A program made the translations under genes and the position numbers. The notes under the pieces were generated by a model, which had not been told where the DNA came from, made no database searches, and saw nothing but the letters and a program-made list of their open reading frames with translations. A stretch of 64,000 nucleotides of DNA from Chlorobium sp. (lineage in GTDB: Bacteria; Bacteroidota; Chlorobiia; Chlorobiales; Chlorobiaceae). Position 1 is the first letter of the stretch; the number at the start of each line of letters is the position of its first letter. This document shows positions 1-7,870 of the stretch, piece by piece. The stretch is from positions 1 to 64,000 of the forward strand of contig JANQHQ010000002.1 of NCBI GenBank assembly GCA_028282595.1, written 5' to 3'.

Positions 1-2
1 CA

Positions 3-36
3 GCCCGTCACGACAGCAATCGTGACGGGCTTTCTG
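3..36. terminator. Intrinsic terminator hairpin
   Basis: Perfect 11-bp stem (3-13 with 20-30, GCCCGTCACGA arm) around a 6-nt loop, followed by TTTCTG. It probably ends a gene lying left of the window. No gene is visible between it and 298. Confidence 0.8.
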
Positions 37-117
37 CGTTTACAGACCTCCGCCTTCTCCTCCTCCCACTCCCTGTCTGCCGCTGAGACTGCTGACGGGG
101 GGTCTGTGCACGGAGAC

Positions 118-138
118 GGGCGAAAGATTTTTCGCCCC
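118..138. repeat. Palindromic intergenic repeat, copy 1
   Basis: GGGCGAAA and TTTCGCCC arms (118-125, 130-137) form a hairpin. The same 21-base string recurs in inverse orientation at 40700-40720, so this is a dispersed intergenic element and not a terminator of a local gene. Otherwise nothing is recognised in 37-297. Confidence 0.6.
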
Positions 139-297
139 TACAGCCCCGTGACGCCTCACTGCCGACCAAGAACCTGCCGGAACAAACGCCGCTTTTCTCC
201 GGTTATAGAAAAACGCTCCTGTGGTTTCGATCCCGCAGATCGTTTCTCCATTGTCCACGATAGTTATCAGAAGCATAGTTTAGAGGGGATTGTGTAT

Positions 298-1443
298 ATG
301 AACACTCGTGTTTCAGATTATCCCGCGGTCGTTTTCGCTTCGCAGGAACCGCCATGCCTGTCTCTCTATCAGAAAACGCACCGCCGCCATCCTGAAAACC
401 AGCAGGACCCCATACGATTCCGGAACCTTGTCAAAAAACTGGAGGAGTCGCTTGCGAAGATGTATCCCAAAAGGGAGGTTGCCCCGCTCCTTCAGCCGTT
501 CCACGATCTGGCGGAAGATCACCGGTTCTGGAACCATACGTTCGACGGTCTCGCTTTTCTCAGTGCGCCGGGGATGTTCAGGCTTTACAAGCTCCAGGAC
601 GAGGTGAAGGATATCGCCGTCGTTTCGGACAGTTTTTACACGAAGCCGCTCGTGAGGATTTTCCAGTCTCACGAACGGTACCAGGTTCTCGGGCTAACGA
701 GGAGCGAGATAAGGCTGTTCGAGGGGACGAAAGACTCTCTCGACGAGATTCCTCTGGCGGAAGGCGTGCCGAGAACCATGGTCGAGGCCCTGGGTGAACG
801 GGTGACGTCACCGCACCAGACGGTGGCGTCCTACGGAGGAACGAGGGGGACGGCCATGCATCACGGCCACGGCGCGAGAAAAGACGAGGATGGAGTTGAT
901 GCGGAACGGTTTTTCAGGATCGTCGACAAGGCCGTGCTCGAAAACCATTCCGGCCGTTCCAGGCTTCCGCTGGTGCTTGCAGCCCTGCCTGAAAACCAGG
1001 GGCTGTTCCGGCAGATATCCCAGAACCAGTGGCTGATGGACGAAGGCATCGTCATGAATCCCGGTGCCCTTGAAAGCGCGGCCCTGCTGGAAAAGGCCCG
1101 GAAGATCGTCGAACCGCAGATCCGGCAACGAACCGAGGCTCTTCTGGACGAATATGCCGACGCTCATGCACGGGGCCTCGGTTCGGCGGATATCGAGCAT
1201 GTCGCCCAGGCGGCGGCATCCGGCAAGGTGTCGGTGCTCTTTATCGACAACGACGCCCGGATTCCGGGAACTCTCGATCGTGCTACCGGCGCCGTTTCTC
1301 CCGATGTCGGCGGCGAGCCGGCCGCGGGGGACCTGCTCGACGATATCGGCGAACTGGTGTTGCAGAAAGGTGGGGTGGTCAGGGTCATTCCGGCGCAGAC
1401 GATGCCGTCCCGAACCGGTATCGCCGCTACGTTCAGGTTCTGA
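298..1443 (+). CDS. Bacterial archaeo-eukaryotic release factor-like protein (baeRF family)
   Basis: A 381-residue soluble protein from the ATG at 298. The open frame extends further upstream, but that part overlaps the repeat-bearing intergenic region and reads as non-coding. The layout matches bacterial eRF1-like (baeRF) proteins: an N-terminal domain with FLSAPGMFRLYKL near residue 85, a middle segment with a polar loop (MHHGHGARKDEDGVD, near 190) and the motif DAERFFRIVDKAV, then a C-terminal domain with VSVLFIDNDARIPG. Members are thought to act on ribosomes or peptidyl-tRNA, but the cellular role is not established. It stands alone, with a terminator just downstream. The family call is from memory of motifs; the exact subfamily is uncertain. 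Confidence 0.65.
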   Translation: MNTRVSDYPAVVFASQEPPCLSLYQKTHRRHPENQQDPIRFRNLVKKLEESLAKMYPKREVAPLLQPFHDLAEDHRFWNHTFDGLAFLSAPGMFRLYKLQDEVKDIAVVSDSFYTKPLVRIFQSHERYQVLGLTRSEIRLFEGTKDSLDEIPLAEGVPRTMVEALGERVTSPHQTVASYGGTRGTAMHHGHGARKDEDGVDAERFFRIVDKAVLENHSGRSRLPLVLAALPENQGLFRQISQNQWLMDEGIVMNPGALESAALLEKARKIVEPQIRQRTEALLDEYADAHARGLGSADIEHVAQAAASGKVSVLFIDNDARIPGTLDRATGAVSPDVGGEPAAGDLLDDIGELVLQKGGVVRVIPAQTMPSRTGIAATFRF

Positions 1444-1450
1444 GAATTCA

Positions 1451-1490
1451 CCGGAGACTTCCCGTTCCGTAACGGGAGTTTCCGGCTTTT
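1451..1490 (+). terminator. Intrinsic terminator after the baeRF-like gene
   Basis: Stem TCCCGTT/AACGGGA (1460-1466 with 1471-1477) closed by an outer CCGGA/TCCGG pairing, followed by CTTTT. It starts 8 bases after the stop codon. Confidence 0.75.
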
Positions 1491-1616
1491 CCCAACCGCA
1501 TTGCGCTCTCCCCTCCCGTTTTTCTGTCAGTGACCGTGAAGAGCCGGAAAGTTTCGGCCTCTCCGTATATTGTTGCTGACGGCGATTCGTTTCCCCTCAA
1601 GTAAAATCCGAATACA

Positions 1617-2270
1617 ATGCATGATCTGGTGAGTCACGCACTGGTCATGATCGGCGGCTATTTTGCGATCATGAATCCGCTGGCTAACGCGGCTATCTTT
1701 ACAGGAATGACAGCAGGAATGGACGACGGGGCCGTGCGCAAAACCGCAGTGCAGGCAGTGGTTACGGCGCTGGCGATCGTTCTCTGTTTCATCGTGCTCG
1801 GCAGGCTGATATTCGATTTTTTCGGCATAACGCTTCCGGCCCTGCGAATTGCGGGGGGCGTCATGGTCTTTGCCATAGGGTTCAACATGATGCACGGAAA
1901 GATGTCGGGTGCGCACTCGCCCGCCGACGAAGAAGGACGGAATGCGGATCGCGGATCGATCGGCATCAGCCCTCTCGGTATTCCGGTTCTGGCCGGGCCC
2001 GGCACGATTGCGGTTTCGATGAGTTACTCTGCGACGGGAAATGCGGGTGAGATAGCGGTTAATGCGCTGGTTTTTACCATCATGTGCGCTGTGACCTATA
2101 TCTTTTTTCTGCTCGGAGAGCAGGTTGAACGGACGCTGGGGCGTAACGGGTTGAAGGTCGTCACTCAGCTCATGGGACTGATTCTCGCCGTGATAGGGGT
2201 GCAGATCGGCATAGAGGGCGTTGCAGGAGCTGCAGGGCTTTTCGGGAACGGCCGGGGTGAGCTGCGATAA
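1617..2270 (+). CDS. MarC family integral membrane protein
   Basis: A 217-residue, strongly hydrophobic protein with about six predicted membrane segments. The N-terminal YFAIMNPLANAAIF resembles the MarC signature (FxxxNPxGxxPxF), and the second half repeats it with SPLGIPVLAGPGTI, as expected from the internal duplication of this family. A charged cytoplasmic linker (near residues 98-118) joins the halves. MarC/YhgN proteins sit in the inner membrane and their substrate is unknown; early links to antibiotic resistance were not sustained. The gene stands alone, separated from the next by about 180 bases. Confidence 0.85.
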   Translation: MHDLVSHALVMIGGYFAIMNPLANAAIFTGMTAGMDDGAVRKTAVQAVVTALAIVLCFIVLGRLIFDFFGITLPALRIAGGVMVFAIGFNMMHGKMSGAHSPADEEGRNADRGSIGISPLGIPVLAGPGTIAVSMSYSATGNAGEIAVNALVFTIMCAVTYIFFLLGEQVERTLGRNGLKVVTQLMGLILAVIGVQIGIEGVAGAAGLFGNGRGELR

Positions 2271-2451
2271 ACTTCGCTTAAATTCGTATTATACCGGGCG
2301 GAACCATCAATCCTTCAACCTTCGCTACCAGGGCCGCAGCCTCTATTGCACGGAACTGGTCGGCTACCGGGACGAGCGTTTCGTGGCCGACAGTCAATCT
2401 CCGGGAGTGCGGATATGATCCGCTTCCGCACCTGAACAGTTTAAAAGTGCC

Positions 2452-2877
2452 ATGAAAGATCATGCGTTTTTTCTGACGATGTCCGTCCGTGACTATGAGT
2501 GCGATATGCAGGGGATCGTCAACAACAGCGTGTACCAGAACTATCTCGAACATGCCCGGCACGAGTACCTGCAGGAGGTCGGCATGGATTTCAGGGCGCT
2601 CGCCCGTGACGGAGTGAATCTCGTGGTCGTTCGCGCGGAACTGGACTATCGCTTTCCCCTGAGAGGGGGCGATCGTTTCACCGTCGGCCTTTCAATAGCC
2701 AGGGAGTCGAGACTGCGATTTGCCTTTTACCAGGATATTTTCCGGGAGCCGGATAAAAAGCTTATCCTGAATGCAAAGATCACCGGAACCGCGCTCAACC
2801 GGCGGGGCCGTCCGGAAATTCCCCGGCAGTTGGCGGTGTTGCTCGAACACCCTGCGGAAGCGCCTTCGGAACAGTGA
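2452..2877 (+). CDS. Acyl-CoA thioesterase, YbgC/FadM type (hot-dog fold)
   Basis: A 141-residue single hot-dog domain. The N-terminal string RDYECDMQGIVNNSVYQNYL carries the catalytic-type Asp and the HG(V)xN-like pattern of 4-hydroxybenzoyl-CoA thioesterase relatives, followed by EHARHEYL. Such enzymes hydrolyse short or medium acyl-CoA thioesters in the cytoplasm. In proteobacteria YbgC accompanies Tol-Pal genes, but here the neighbours are a TPR protein (19-base gap) and a glycosyltransferase, so the physiological substrate cannot be inferred. Length is normal. The 180 bases upstream hold no gene I trust, only a short GCGGAT/ATCCGC hairpin at 2409-2423. Confidence 0.85.
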   Translation: MKDHAFFLTMSVRDYECDMQGIVNNSVYQNYLEHARHEYLQEVGMDFRALARDGVNLVVVRAELDYRFPLRGGDRFTVGLSIARESRLRFAFYQDIFREPDKKLILNAKITGTALNRRGRPEIPRQLAVLLEHPAEAPSEQ

Positions 2878-2896
2878 ACAACAAGAGGGAAAACCG

Positions 2897-3421
2897 ATGA
2901 AACCGTTGAAAGAGGTCGCCCAGGCGTACATGGCTCTGGGAGAAGGGGAGAGGAAGCGAAAGGAGGGAGTGTTCGGGGAAGCTGTCGAGGACTATCGGCG
3001 GGCGATGGAGGTGACCCGCGGGATTCCGGCGGAAGAAGTGTTCGACCACGACGGGTTCGATGCGCTCTGTCACGCGGGGCTCTCCTCGGTGTTCGTGGAG
3101 CTCAGCCGCTATGAGGACGGTCTCGTCTCGGCGGAGCTCGCCCTGAAGTATTTCAACCGGCGTGGAGAGCTCCACGAAGCCGAAGGCCTGCACTGGATCG
3201 ATGCGGTCCTCAGCAGGGCGATCGCGCTTGCACGGACCGGAAAACAGGCGGAAGCTCTCGATTCGTTCCGGATCGCGGGTGAAATGGTGGAAGAGAGAAA
3301 GGGCGAAATGCCGGGGCGGGATGAGCTGCGGGCGAAGATCGAGAGCAATATCTCCATGCTGCGGACATCGATGCCCGAGGATCGCTCGAAACGGAAAGCG
3401 TGGTGGGAGTTCTGGTCGTGA
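2897..3421 (+). CDS. TPR-like hypothetical protein
   Basis: A 174-residue soluble, helix-rich protein starting at the ATG at 2897, preceded by AGAGGGA. Helical pairs such as EAVEDYRRAMEVTR, YEDGLVSAELALKYFNRRG and QAEALDSFRIAGEMVEE resemble tetratricopeptide repeats, so a protein-interaction scaffold is likely. It ends in an aromatic tail (WWEFW). It lies 19 bases after the thioesterase and 21 before the glycosyltransferase, so all three are probably co-transcribed. No specific function can be assigned. Confidence 0.7.
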   Translation: MKPLKEVAQAYMALGEGERKRKEGVFGEAVEDYRRAMEVTRGIPAEEVFDHDGFDALCHAGLSSVFVELSRYEDGLVSAELALKYFNRRGELHEAEGLHWIDAVLSRAIALARTGKQAEALDSFRIAGEMVEERKGEMPGRDELRAKIESNISMLRTSMPEDRSKRKAWWEFWS

Positions 3422-3442
3422 GCGGTTTCCGGGAGGAGCGGG

Positions 3443-4447
3443 GTGAGTGAAACCTCCAACATCCTGGTCGTCAGGCTGAGCTCCATCGGGGATATCGTTC
3501 TGACGACGCCCGTGCTTCGCGCCCTGAAAAAAAGGTTTCCTCACGCGTCGCTCGATTACTGCACGAAAAGCTCCTTCCACGCCCTTCTGGAGAACTCTCC
3601 CTATATCGATACGCTCTATTCACCGGAGAATTCTCCCCGGGGCCAGTACGATATGGTGATCGATCTGCAGAACAATCTGCGCTCGCGGTCGATGACCGGT
3701 GCTATCAAGGCGGGCCGGGTGTATCGCTACCGCAAACGGAACTGGAAAAAACTGCTGCTCGTACAGGCGGGCGTCAATCTCTACGAAGGGGTGCAGCCGG
3801 TGGTCGATCGCTACATGGAAGCGCTTGACGGCACGGGGGCGAGTGCGGACGACAGGGGATGCGAACTCTGGCCCGGCGTTGCCGAGAGAGCCTATGCAGC
3901 TTCGGTGCTACCGGACGGAGCGCCGACGCTTGCGGTCTGTTTCGGAGCCCGTCACTATACCAAGCGCTATCCGCCGGGACGTTTCGCGGCCGCTATCGGC
4001 CGCCTGCTCGCCGGCCTGCCGCTTCGGGTCGTTCTGCTCGGCGGCCGGGAAGACGCATCGCACGGCGATGAGATCATGCGTGCACTTTCGCCCGAAGAGT
4101 CGGCGCGGGTCCGGAATCTCGCCGGAAGGTGCTCCCTCATGCAATCCGCCGCCGTGCTGGAGGGCGCCGATGCGGTGTTGACGAACGATACCGGTCTGAT
4201 GCACATGGCTTCGGCATTCGGAAAGCGGCTTTTCGTCCTCTTCGGCTCCTCGGTGGCGGAGTTCGGCTTTCTGCCCTACAACGTTCCGTTCGACCTTTTC
4301 GAAGTTCCGGGCCTCGGCTGCCGGCCCTGTTCGCATATCGGCAGGGAGAGTTGCCCGAAAGGGCATTTCCGCTGTATGCTCGATATCGGGGAGGAGCGCG
4401 TCGCCTCGAAAATAGCGGAATATTTCAACAACAGACTTTCCTCGTGA
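3443..4447 (+). CDS. Glycosyltransferase family 9 (ADP-heptose:LPS heptosyltransferase-like)
   Basis: A 334-residue protein with a GTG start at 3443 behind GGGAGGAG. The N-terminus RLSSIGDIVLTTPVLRALKK is the classic GT9 signature, and the C-terminal half carries the nucleotide-sugar site VLTNDTGLMHMASAFGKR followed by FGSS. Family members transfer heptose from ADP-heptose to lipopolysaccharide core on the cytoplasmic face of the inner membrane. A cysteine-rich patch near the C-terminus (GCRPCSHIGRESCPKGHFRC) is common in this family. Donor and acceptor here are inferred only from the family. It is followed 7 bases later by xth. Confidence 0.85.
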   Translation: MSETSNILVVRLSSIGDIVLTTPVLRALKKRFPHASLDYCTKSSFHALLENSPYIDTLYSPENSPRGQYDMVIDLQNNLRSRSMTGAIKAGRVYRYRKRNWKKLLLVQAGVNLYEGVQPVVDRYMEALDGTGASADDRGCELWPGVAERAYAASVLPDGAPTLAVCFGARHYTKRYPPGRFAAAIGRLLAGLPLRVVLLGGREDASHGDEIMRALSPEESARVRNLAGRCSLMQSAAVLEGADAVLTNDTGLMHMASAFGKRLFVLFGSSVAEFGFLPYNVPFDLFEVPGLGCRPCSHIGRESCPKGHFRCMLDIGEERVASKIAEYFNNRLSS

Positions 4448-4454
4448 GAAACGG

Positions 4455-5219
4455 ATGAAAATCGCAACCTGGAACGTCAACGGCATACGCGCGCGCCGGG
4501 AAGCGCTGCTCGGATGGATCGAAAGGCACCGGCCGGACATTCTCCTGCTTCAGGAAGTCAAGGCCGGAGAGGAAAACATTCCGGCGGAGATCCGCGAGCT
4601 CGGCGGATACGGGAAATACTGGAACGGCTCGACGTACCGTAAGGGCTACAGCGGCGTCGGTGCGCTCTGCCGCGACTCCTGTGCAGCCGGGTGCACTCCC
4701 GTCGTGCCGGATTTCGACGTGGAGAACAGAACGCTCGCCCTGCATTTCGACACCCTTACGGTTATCGGTACCTATGTTCCGCGTGGCGACGGCGAGGAGC
4801 ATTACGCCCTGAAGCTGCGTTACCTCGAGGAACTGCGCCGCTATATCGCCGGACTGCTTCGCGAAGGACGGCATGTCGTGCATGCCGGCGACGTGAACGT
4901 GGCTCATACGGATCTCGACGTCCACTCGTCCCAGAACAAACCCGGCGCGGTCGGGCTTCGTCCCGAGGAGCGAGCCGCAATAGACACGCATCTCGCGCTC
5001 GGCCTGCACGATATCGCAAGGGAGCGTTCTCCCGGGCGAAACGATCTGTTTACGTGGTGGCCCTACTGGCGCGGCGCGCGCGAACGCAATCTCGGCTGGA
5101 GAATCGACTGCTTCTACCTGTCGGAGGACCTTCTGGACGGGGTGCAGGACGTGTCTGTCGATCTCGACGAGAAAAGTTCGGACCATGCGCCTGTCGTGTT
5201 GTCTCTCGGGTTTCCATGA
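4455..5219 (+). CDS. xth: Exodeoxyribonuclease III
   Basis: A 254-residue EEP-fold nuclease. Visible catalytic motifs are KIATWNVNGIRAR, LLLQEVKAGEE (metal-binding Glu), GDVNVAHTDLDV, WRIDCFYLS and the terminal SSDHAPVV (catalytic His). The enzyme removes nucleotides from 3' ends and cuts at abasic sites during base-excision repair. It is the last gene of the 2452-5219 run, 7 bases after the glycosyltransferase. Length is normal for the Xth/ExoA group. Confidence 0.93.
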   Translation: MKIATWNVNGIRARREALLGWIERHRPDILLLQEVKAGEENIPAEIRELGGYGKYWNGSTYRKGYSGVGALCRDSCAAGCTPVVPDFDVENRTLALHFDTLTVIGTYVPRGDGEEHYALKLRYLEELRRYIAGLLREGRHVVHAGDVNVAHTDLDVHSSQNKPGAVGLRPEERAAIDTHLALGLHDIARERSPGRNDLFTWWPYWRGARERNLGWRIDCFYLSEDLLDGVQDVSVDLDEKSSDHAPVVLSLGFP

Positions 5220-5226
5220 AGGGAGA

Positions 5227-5291
5227 CCTAAACTGAGTGTTTCAACAAATGCTCGACAATCGCTCAATTTAGGCGAGAGGATATCTCGCCT
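5227..5291 (+). other. Two overlapping, mutually exclusive hairpins between xth and rpsF
   Basis: CCTAAACTGAG (5227-5237) can pair with CTCAATTTAGG (5263-5273) with one G-U. AGGCGAGA (5271-5278) pairs perfectly with TCTCGCCT (5284-5291). The two stems compete for 5271-5273. No T-run follows, so neither is a standard terminator on the plus strand. They could belong to the xth 3' end or the rpsF leader. A third small hairpin, TTCCCG/CGGGAA, lies at about 5371-5387. Confidence 0.45.
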
Positions 5292-5467
5292 GGAAAAACG
5301 CCGGGCCGTATCCGGTGATTGGATTTTTTCAGGGAAAGCTGTACATTGAAAGTTCAGATTGGCAGATAGTGTTCCCGAAAAACGGGAAGCCGAGGGGCCG
5401 GGAGGCGCAATTACCGGATCTCCACTGTTTGTCCCGCTTAGCATAATTATCTTAAGTGTTTTGCGCT

Positions 5468-5866
5468 ATGGAAACGAAAAAACGTTACGAATGCACCATT
5501 ATCGTCAACGGCGGTCTGGAAGACGAAAAGATCGCTGCGACGATGGAAGAGGTGAAGAAGGTAATCGCCGCCAACAAAGGTGATATCGAAAGCGTGCTTG
5601 AGATCGGCCGCCGGAAAATGGCCTACCCGATCGCCAAGCAGACTGTCGGCAGCTACGCCCATATCGAATTCATGGGCGACCCCGCGGGAATGGCGGCTAT
5701 TGAAAAAACGTTCCGCTACGACGACAATATCCTGCGTTTTCTGATAGTCCATCTGAGCAAGCCCCTGCTCGAGATGCGCAAAAGGGTTGAAAAGTACAGT
5801 GTGGTAATCGGCAGCCCCGAGGATAAAAGCGAGGAAGAGCTGCAGGAAAATGCCGCAAAAGGTTAG
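5468..5866 (+). CDS. rpsF: 30S ribosomal protein S6
   Basis: 132 residues from the ATG at 5468; the open frame runs four codons further up, but METKKRYECTIIVNGGL is the expected N-terminus. S6 has a ferredoxin-like fold and binds 16S rRNA with S18 in the platform of the small subunit. It heads the classic rpsF-ssb-rpsR-rplI operon, with a long 5' region (5220-5467) that contains several hairpins and could host S6:S18 feedback control. The acidic C-terminal tail (EDKSEEELQE) is usual. Confidence 0.95.
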   Translation: METKKRYECTIIVNGGLEDEKIAATMEEVKKVIAANKGDIESVLEIGRRKMAYPIAKQTVGSYAHIEFMGDPAGMAAIEKTFRYDDNILRFLIVHLSKPLLEMRKRVEKYSVVIGSPEDKSEEELQENAAKG

Positions 5867-5932
5867 TCCCCCTGGAGCCGGGTTTTCAGTAAACTGTGAA
5901 TTGATTCCTTTTTGATAAACGGAGGATAGGCT

Positions 5933-6415
5933 ATGGCTGATTTAAAAATGCCGGAAATCAACAGCGTCGTCATTGCAGGCAATTTGACGAAGGACCCGGT
6001 TTTTCGCCAGACCAATTCGGGCGGAACTCCGGTCGTGAATTTCTCGATCGCCTGCAACAGACGTTTCCGGGACAGCAATCATCAGTGGCAGGAGGACGTA
6101 TGTTACGTTGGCGTCGTTGCATGGAACAAGCTTGCCGAGAGCTGCCGCGACAACCTGAGGAAGAGCGCGGCCGTTCTTGTCGACGGTGAGCTGCAGAGCA
6201 GAACCTGGAAGGCTCCGGACGGGTCCTCCCGCACCGTCGTCGAAATCAAGGCGCGCAGGATCCAGTTTCTCAACAAGCGAAAGAAAAGCGGCGAGGAGGA
6301 CGAAGAAACTCCGGGATTCATGGAGGACGATTCGCAGAATAACGGAATGGGCGGAGGCTTCGGGGACGGCGACTCCGGCCATGTGTATGAATACAAGTAT
6401 CTTTCTTCCGATTAG
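5933..6415 (+). CDS. ssb: Single-stranded DNA-binding protein
   Basis: 160 residues with an N-terminal OB fold (INSVVIAGNLTKDPVFRQT, then VNFSIACNRRFRD and VGVVAWNKLAE) and a flexible C-terminal region rich in Gly and Asp. The tail ends YKYLSSD instead of the canonical DDDIPF tip seen in many bacteria, a divergent protein-interaction end. A strong ribosome site GGAGGAT lies just upstream. It binds single-stranded DNA during replication and repair, and sits between rpsF and rpsR as in many bacteria. Confidence 0.93.
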   Translation: MADLKMPEINSVVIAGNLTKDPVFRQTNSGGTPVVNFSIACNRRFRDSNHQWQEDVCYVGVVAWNKLAESCRDNLRKSAAVLVDGELQSRTWKAPDGSSRTVVEIKARRIQFLNKRKKSGEEDEETPGFMEDDSQNNGMGGGFGDGDSGHVYEYKYLSSD

Positions 6416-6447
6416 CGGAGAGAACCAAGACAATTCTTAACGGTACA

Positions 6448-6711
6448 ATGAAACACAAGCGTAAAAGCTCATCGATGAGCAAGTCGATCGGAAACGCGTT
6501 GGCTTCCAAGAAAAAGGTATCGAAAAACCAGGTGGTGTTTTTCGACTATCGCGACGAAAGAAAGCTCAAGCGGTTTATCAACGATCAGGGCAAGATCATT
6601 CCCCGCCGCATTACCGGCCTTTCCGCCAAGGAGCAGAACCTGCTGACCCATTCCGTCAAATGGGCGAGGTTTCTGGCCGTGATTCCGTATGTGGCTGACG
6701 ACTACAAGTAA
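6448..6711 (+). CDS. rpsR: 30S ribosomal protein S18
   Basis: 87 residues; the conserved core reads VVFFDYRDERKLKRFINDQGKIIPRR, followed by TGLSAKEQNLLTHSVKWARFLAVIPY. It partners with S6 on the 30S platform. No zinc-binding cysteines are present, the zinc-independent form. It lies 32 bases after ssb, in the rpsF operon. Confidence 0.95.
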   Translation: MKHKRKSSSMSKSIGNALASKKKVSKNQVVFFDYRDERKLKRFINDQGKIIPRRITGLSAKEQNLLTHSVKWARFLAVIPYVADDYK

Positions 6712-6756
6712 CGACAGGAAAATTTTGTATCAACTTCATTGAATCAAGGCGAAGCT

Positions 6757-7203
6757 GTGAAAGTTATTTTAAAAAGAGACGTGCCCTCGCTGGGAGACCC
6801 GGGCGATGTTGTCGAGGTCAAGAACGGCTATGCAAACAACTATCTGATCCCCCAGGGGATGGCTTCAAGGGCGACCGACGGCGCACTCAAGGCGCTGGAA
6901 ACCGAGAGACAGCAGCAGGCAAAGAAGATCGAGCAGCAGCGGATCACTGCCCGTGAGTTGGCCGAAAGACTGCAGCAGATGACCGTCAGGGTTTCGGCCA
7001 AGGCAGGTGAATCCGGCAAGCTGTTCGGAACCGTCACCTCCGGAGATATAGCCGAGGCGCTGAAAGGCGAAGGGGTCGACATCGACCGCAGAAAAATCTC
7101 GATCGAGGCTCCCATCAAGGAGCTCGGCAACTATGAGGCGGGCGTCAAGCTTTTCATGGACGTATCGGCAAAGCTCAAGATCGCAGTCGAGGGAGAGGCC
7201 TGA
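6757..7203 (+). CDS. rplI: 50S ribosomal protein L9
   Basis: 148 residues if the GTG at 6757 is used. This start gives the family N-terminus MKVILKRDVPSLGDPGDVVE and has AAGGCGAAG just upstream; the alternative TTG at 6739 would add six atypical residues. The N-terminal domain holds VKNGYANNYLIPQGMA, followed by a long central helix rich in Gln, Glu and Lys and a C-terminal RNA-binding domain (GKLFGTVTSGDIAEAL). L9 binds 23S rRNA near the L1 stalk. It is the last gene of the operon. Confidence 0.95.
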   Translation: MKVILKRDVPSLGDPGDVVEVKNGYANNYLIPQGMASRATDGALKALETERQQQAKKIEQQRITARELAERLQQMTVRVSAKAGESGKLFGTVTSGDIAEALKGEGVDIDRRKISIEAPIKELGNYEAGVKLFMDVSAKLKIAVEGEA

Positions 7204-7360
7204 GCAGGCTTCTCTTCGGCGCGCGCGGCCGCCCCGCCTCCCGCGTTTTTTCCTCCTCTCCTCCCTGAAAAAGCTCCGGATACTCCCGGTTGTTTCATAA
7301 CTTTTACATGAGACCGTTCTTTCACAGGAAGAGTATCGAAAATTTTTCAGGAGTACAGTG

Positions 7361-7753
7361 ATGAGGCAAGCCCTTTTTCAGGAAAAATACCCTATCTACA
7401 CGCTGGAGATCGAAAAGTCTGAAACCGCGTGCCGCTCGGTTGATGACATTGTCGCCTACTTCAGAGCGAAAATCGACGACCATCCGGTCGTCGCCTACAT
7501 TGGTGTGTTCGATCACTACGCCCATACCAGGTCCCTGCACGACGGTGTCGTCAGTGATCAGCTGAAGGACGCAAAAAATATTCTCTTCTGTTTCGGCAAG
7601 GAGTTGCCCAGTCCCTGTGTTCTCGCCGTCCGTCCGCGTTCGATAGGGGTGGCGGAGATGGAGGACTCCTTTGTGATCACCTTTCTCGAAGCGCCGAATC
7701 CGGTTGCCAACGAAGCGATGGAGAGCTGGGCTCTGGGGTTGAAAAGCGCTTGA
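7361..7753 (+). CDS. Conserved hypothetical protein
   Basis: 130 residues from the ATG at 7361 (a GTG at 7358 is also possible), preceded by CAGGAG. Compact alpha/beta soluble protein without signal peptide or membrane segment. Recognisable strings are YPIYTLEIEKSET, IGVFDHYAHTRSL and ILFCFGKELPSP. I cannot name a function. It is monocistronic, with its own strong terminator at 7775-7817. Confidence 0.7.
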   Translation: MRQALFQEKYPIYTLEIEKSETACRSVDDIVAYFRAKIDDHPVVAYIGVFDHYAHTRSLHDGVVSDQLKDAKNILFCFGKELPSPCVLAVRPRSIGVAEMEDSFVITFLEAPNPVANEAMESWALGLKSA

Positions 7754-7774
7754 CGAAGGGAGAGAGTGAAACGG

Positions 7775-7817
7775 AAAGAGGCCGTCTCGGATTGTGCACT
7801 ACCGAGACGGCCTCTTT
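7775..7817. terminator. Bidirectional terminator between convergent genes
   Basis: 16-bp perfect stem, AAAGAGGCCGTCTCGG (7775-7790) with its complement at 7802-7817, with A and T tracts on both sides. It separates the plus-strand gene ending at 7753 from pheS, which ends at 7871 on the minus strand. Confidence 0.9.
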
Positions 7818-7870
7818 GCATTCCGCAAAAACAGGTGCCGACTTATACATCAATGGCACAGCCTTTCCGT

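Noticed and set aside
22..297. Extending the first gene's open frame to position 22
   Set aside because: The added stretch crosses the palindromic repeat and lacks protein-like character; the ATG at 298 gives the family-like length.
2278..2562. Minus-strand frame with a smooth stretch (LTVGHETLVPVADQFRAIEA)
   Set aside because: Half of it is antisense to the thioesterase gene. The remaining 50 codons may be a remnant, but I recognise no family and no start.
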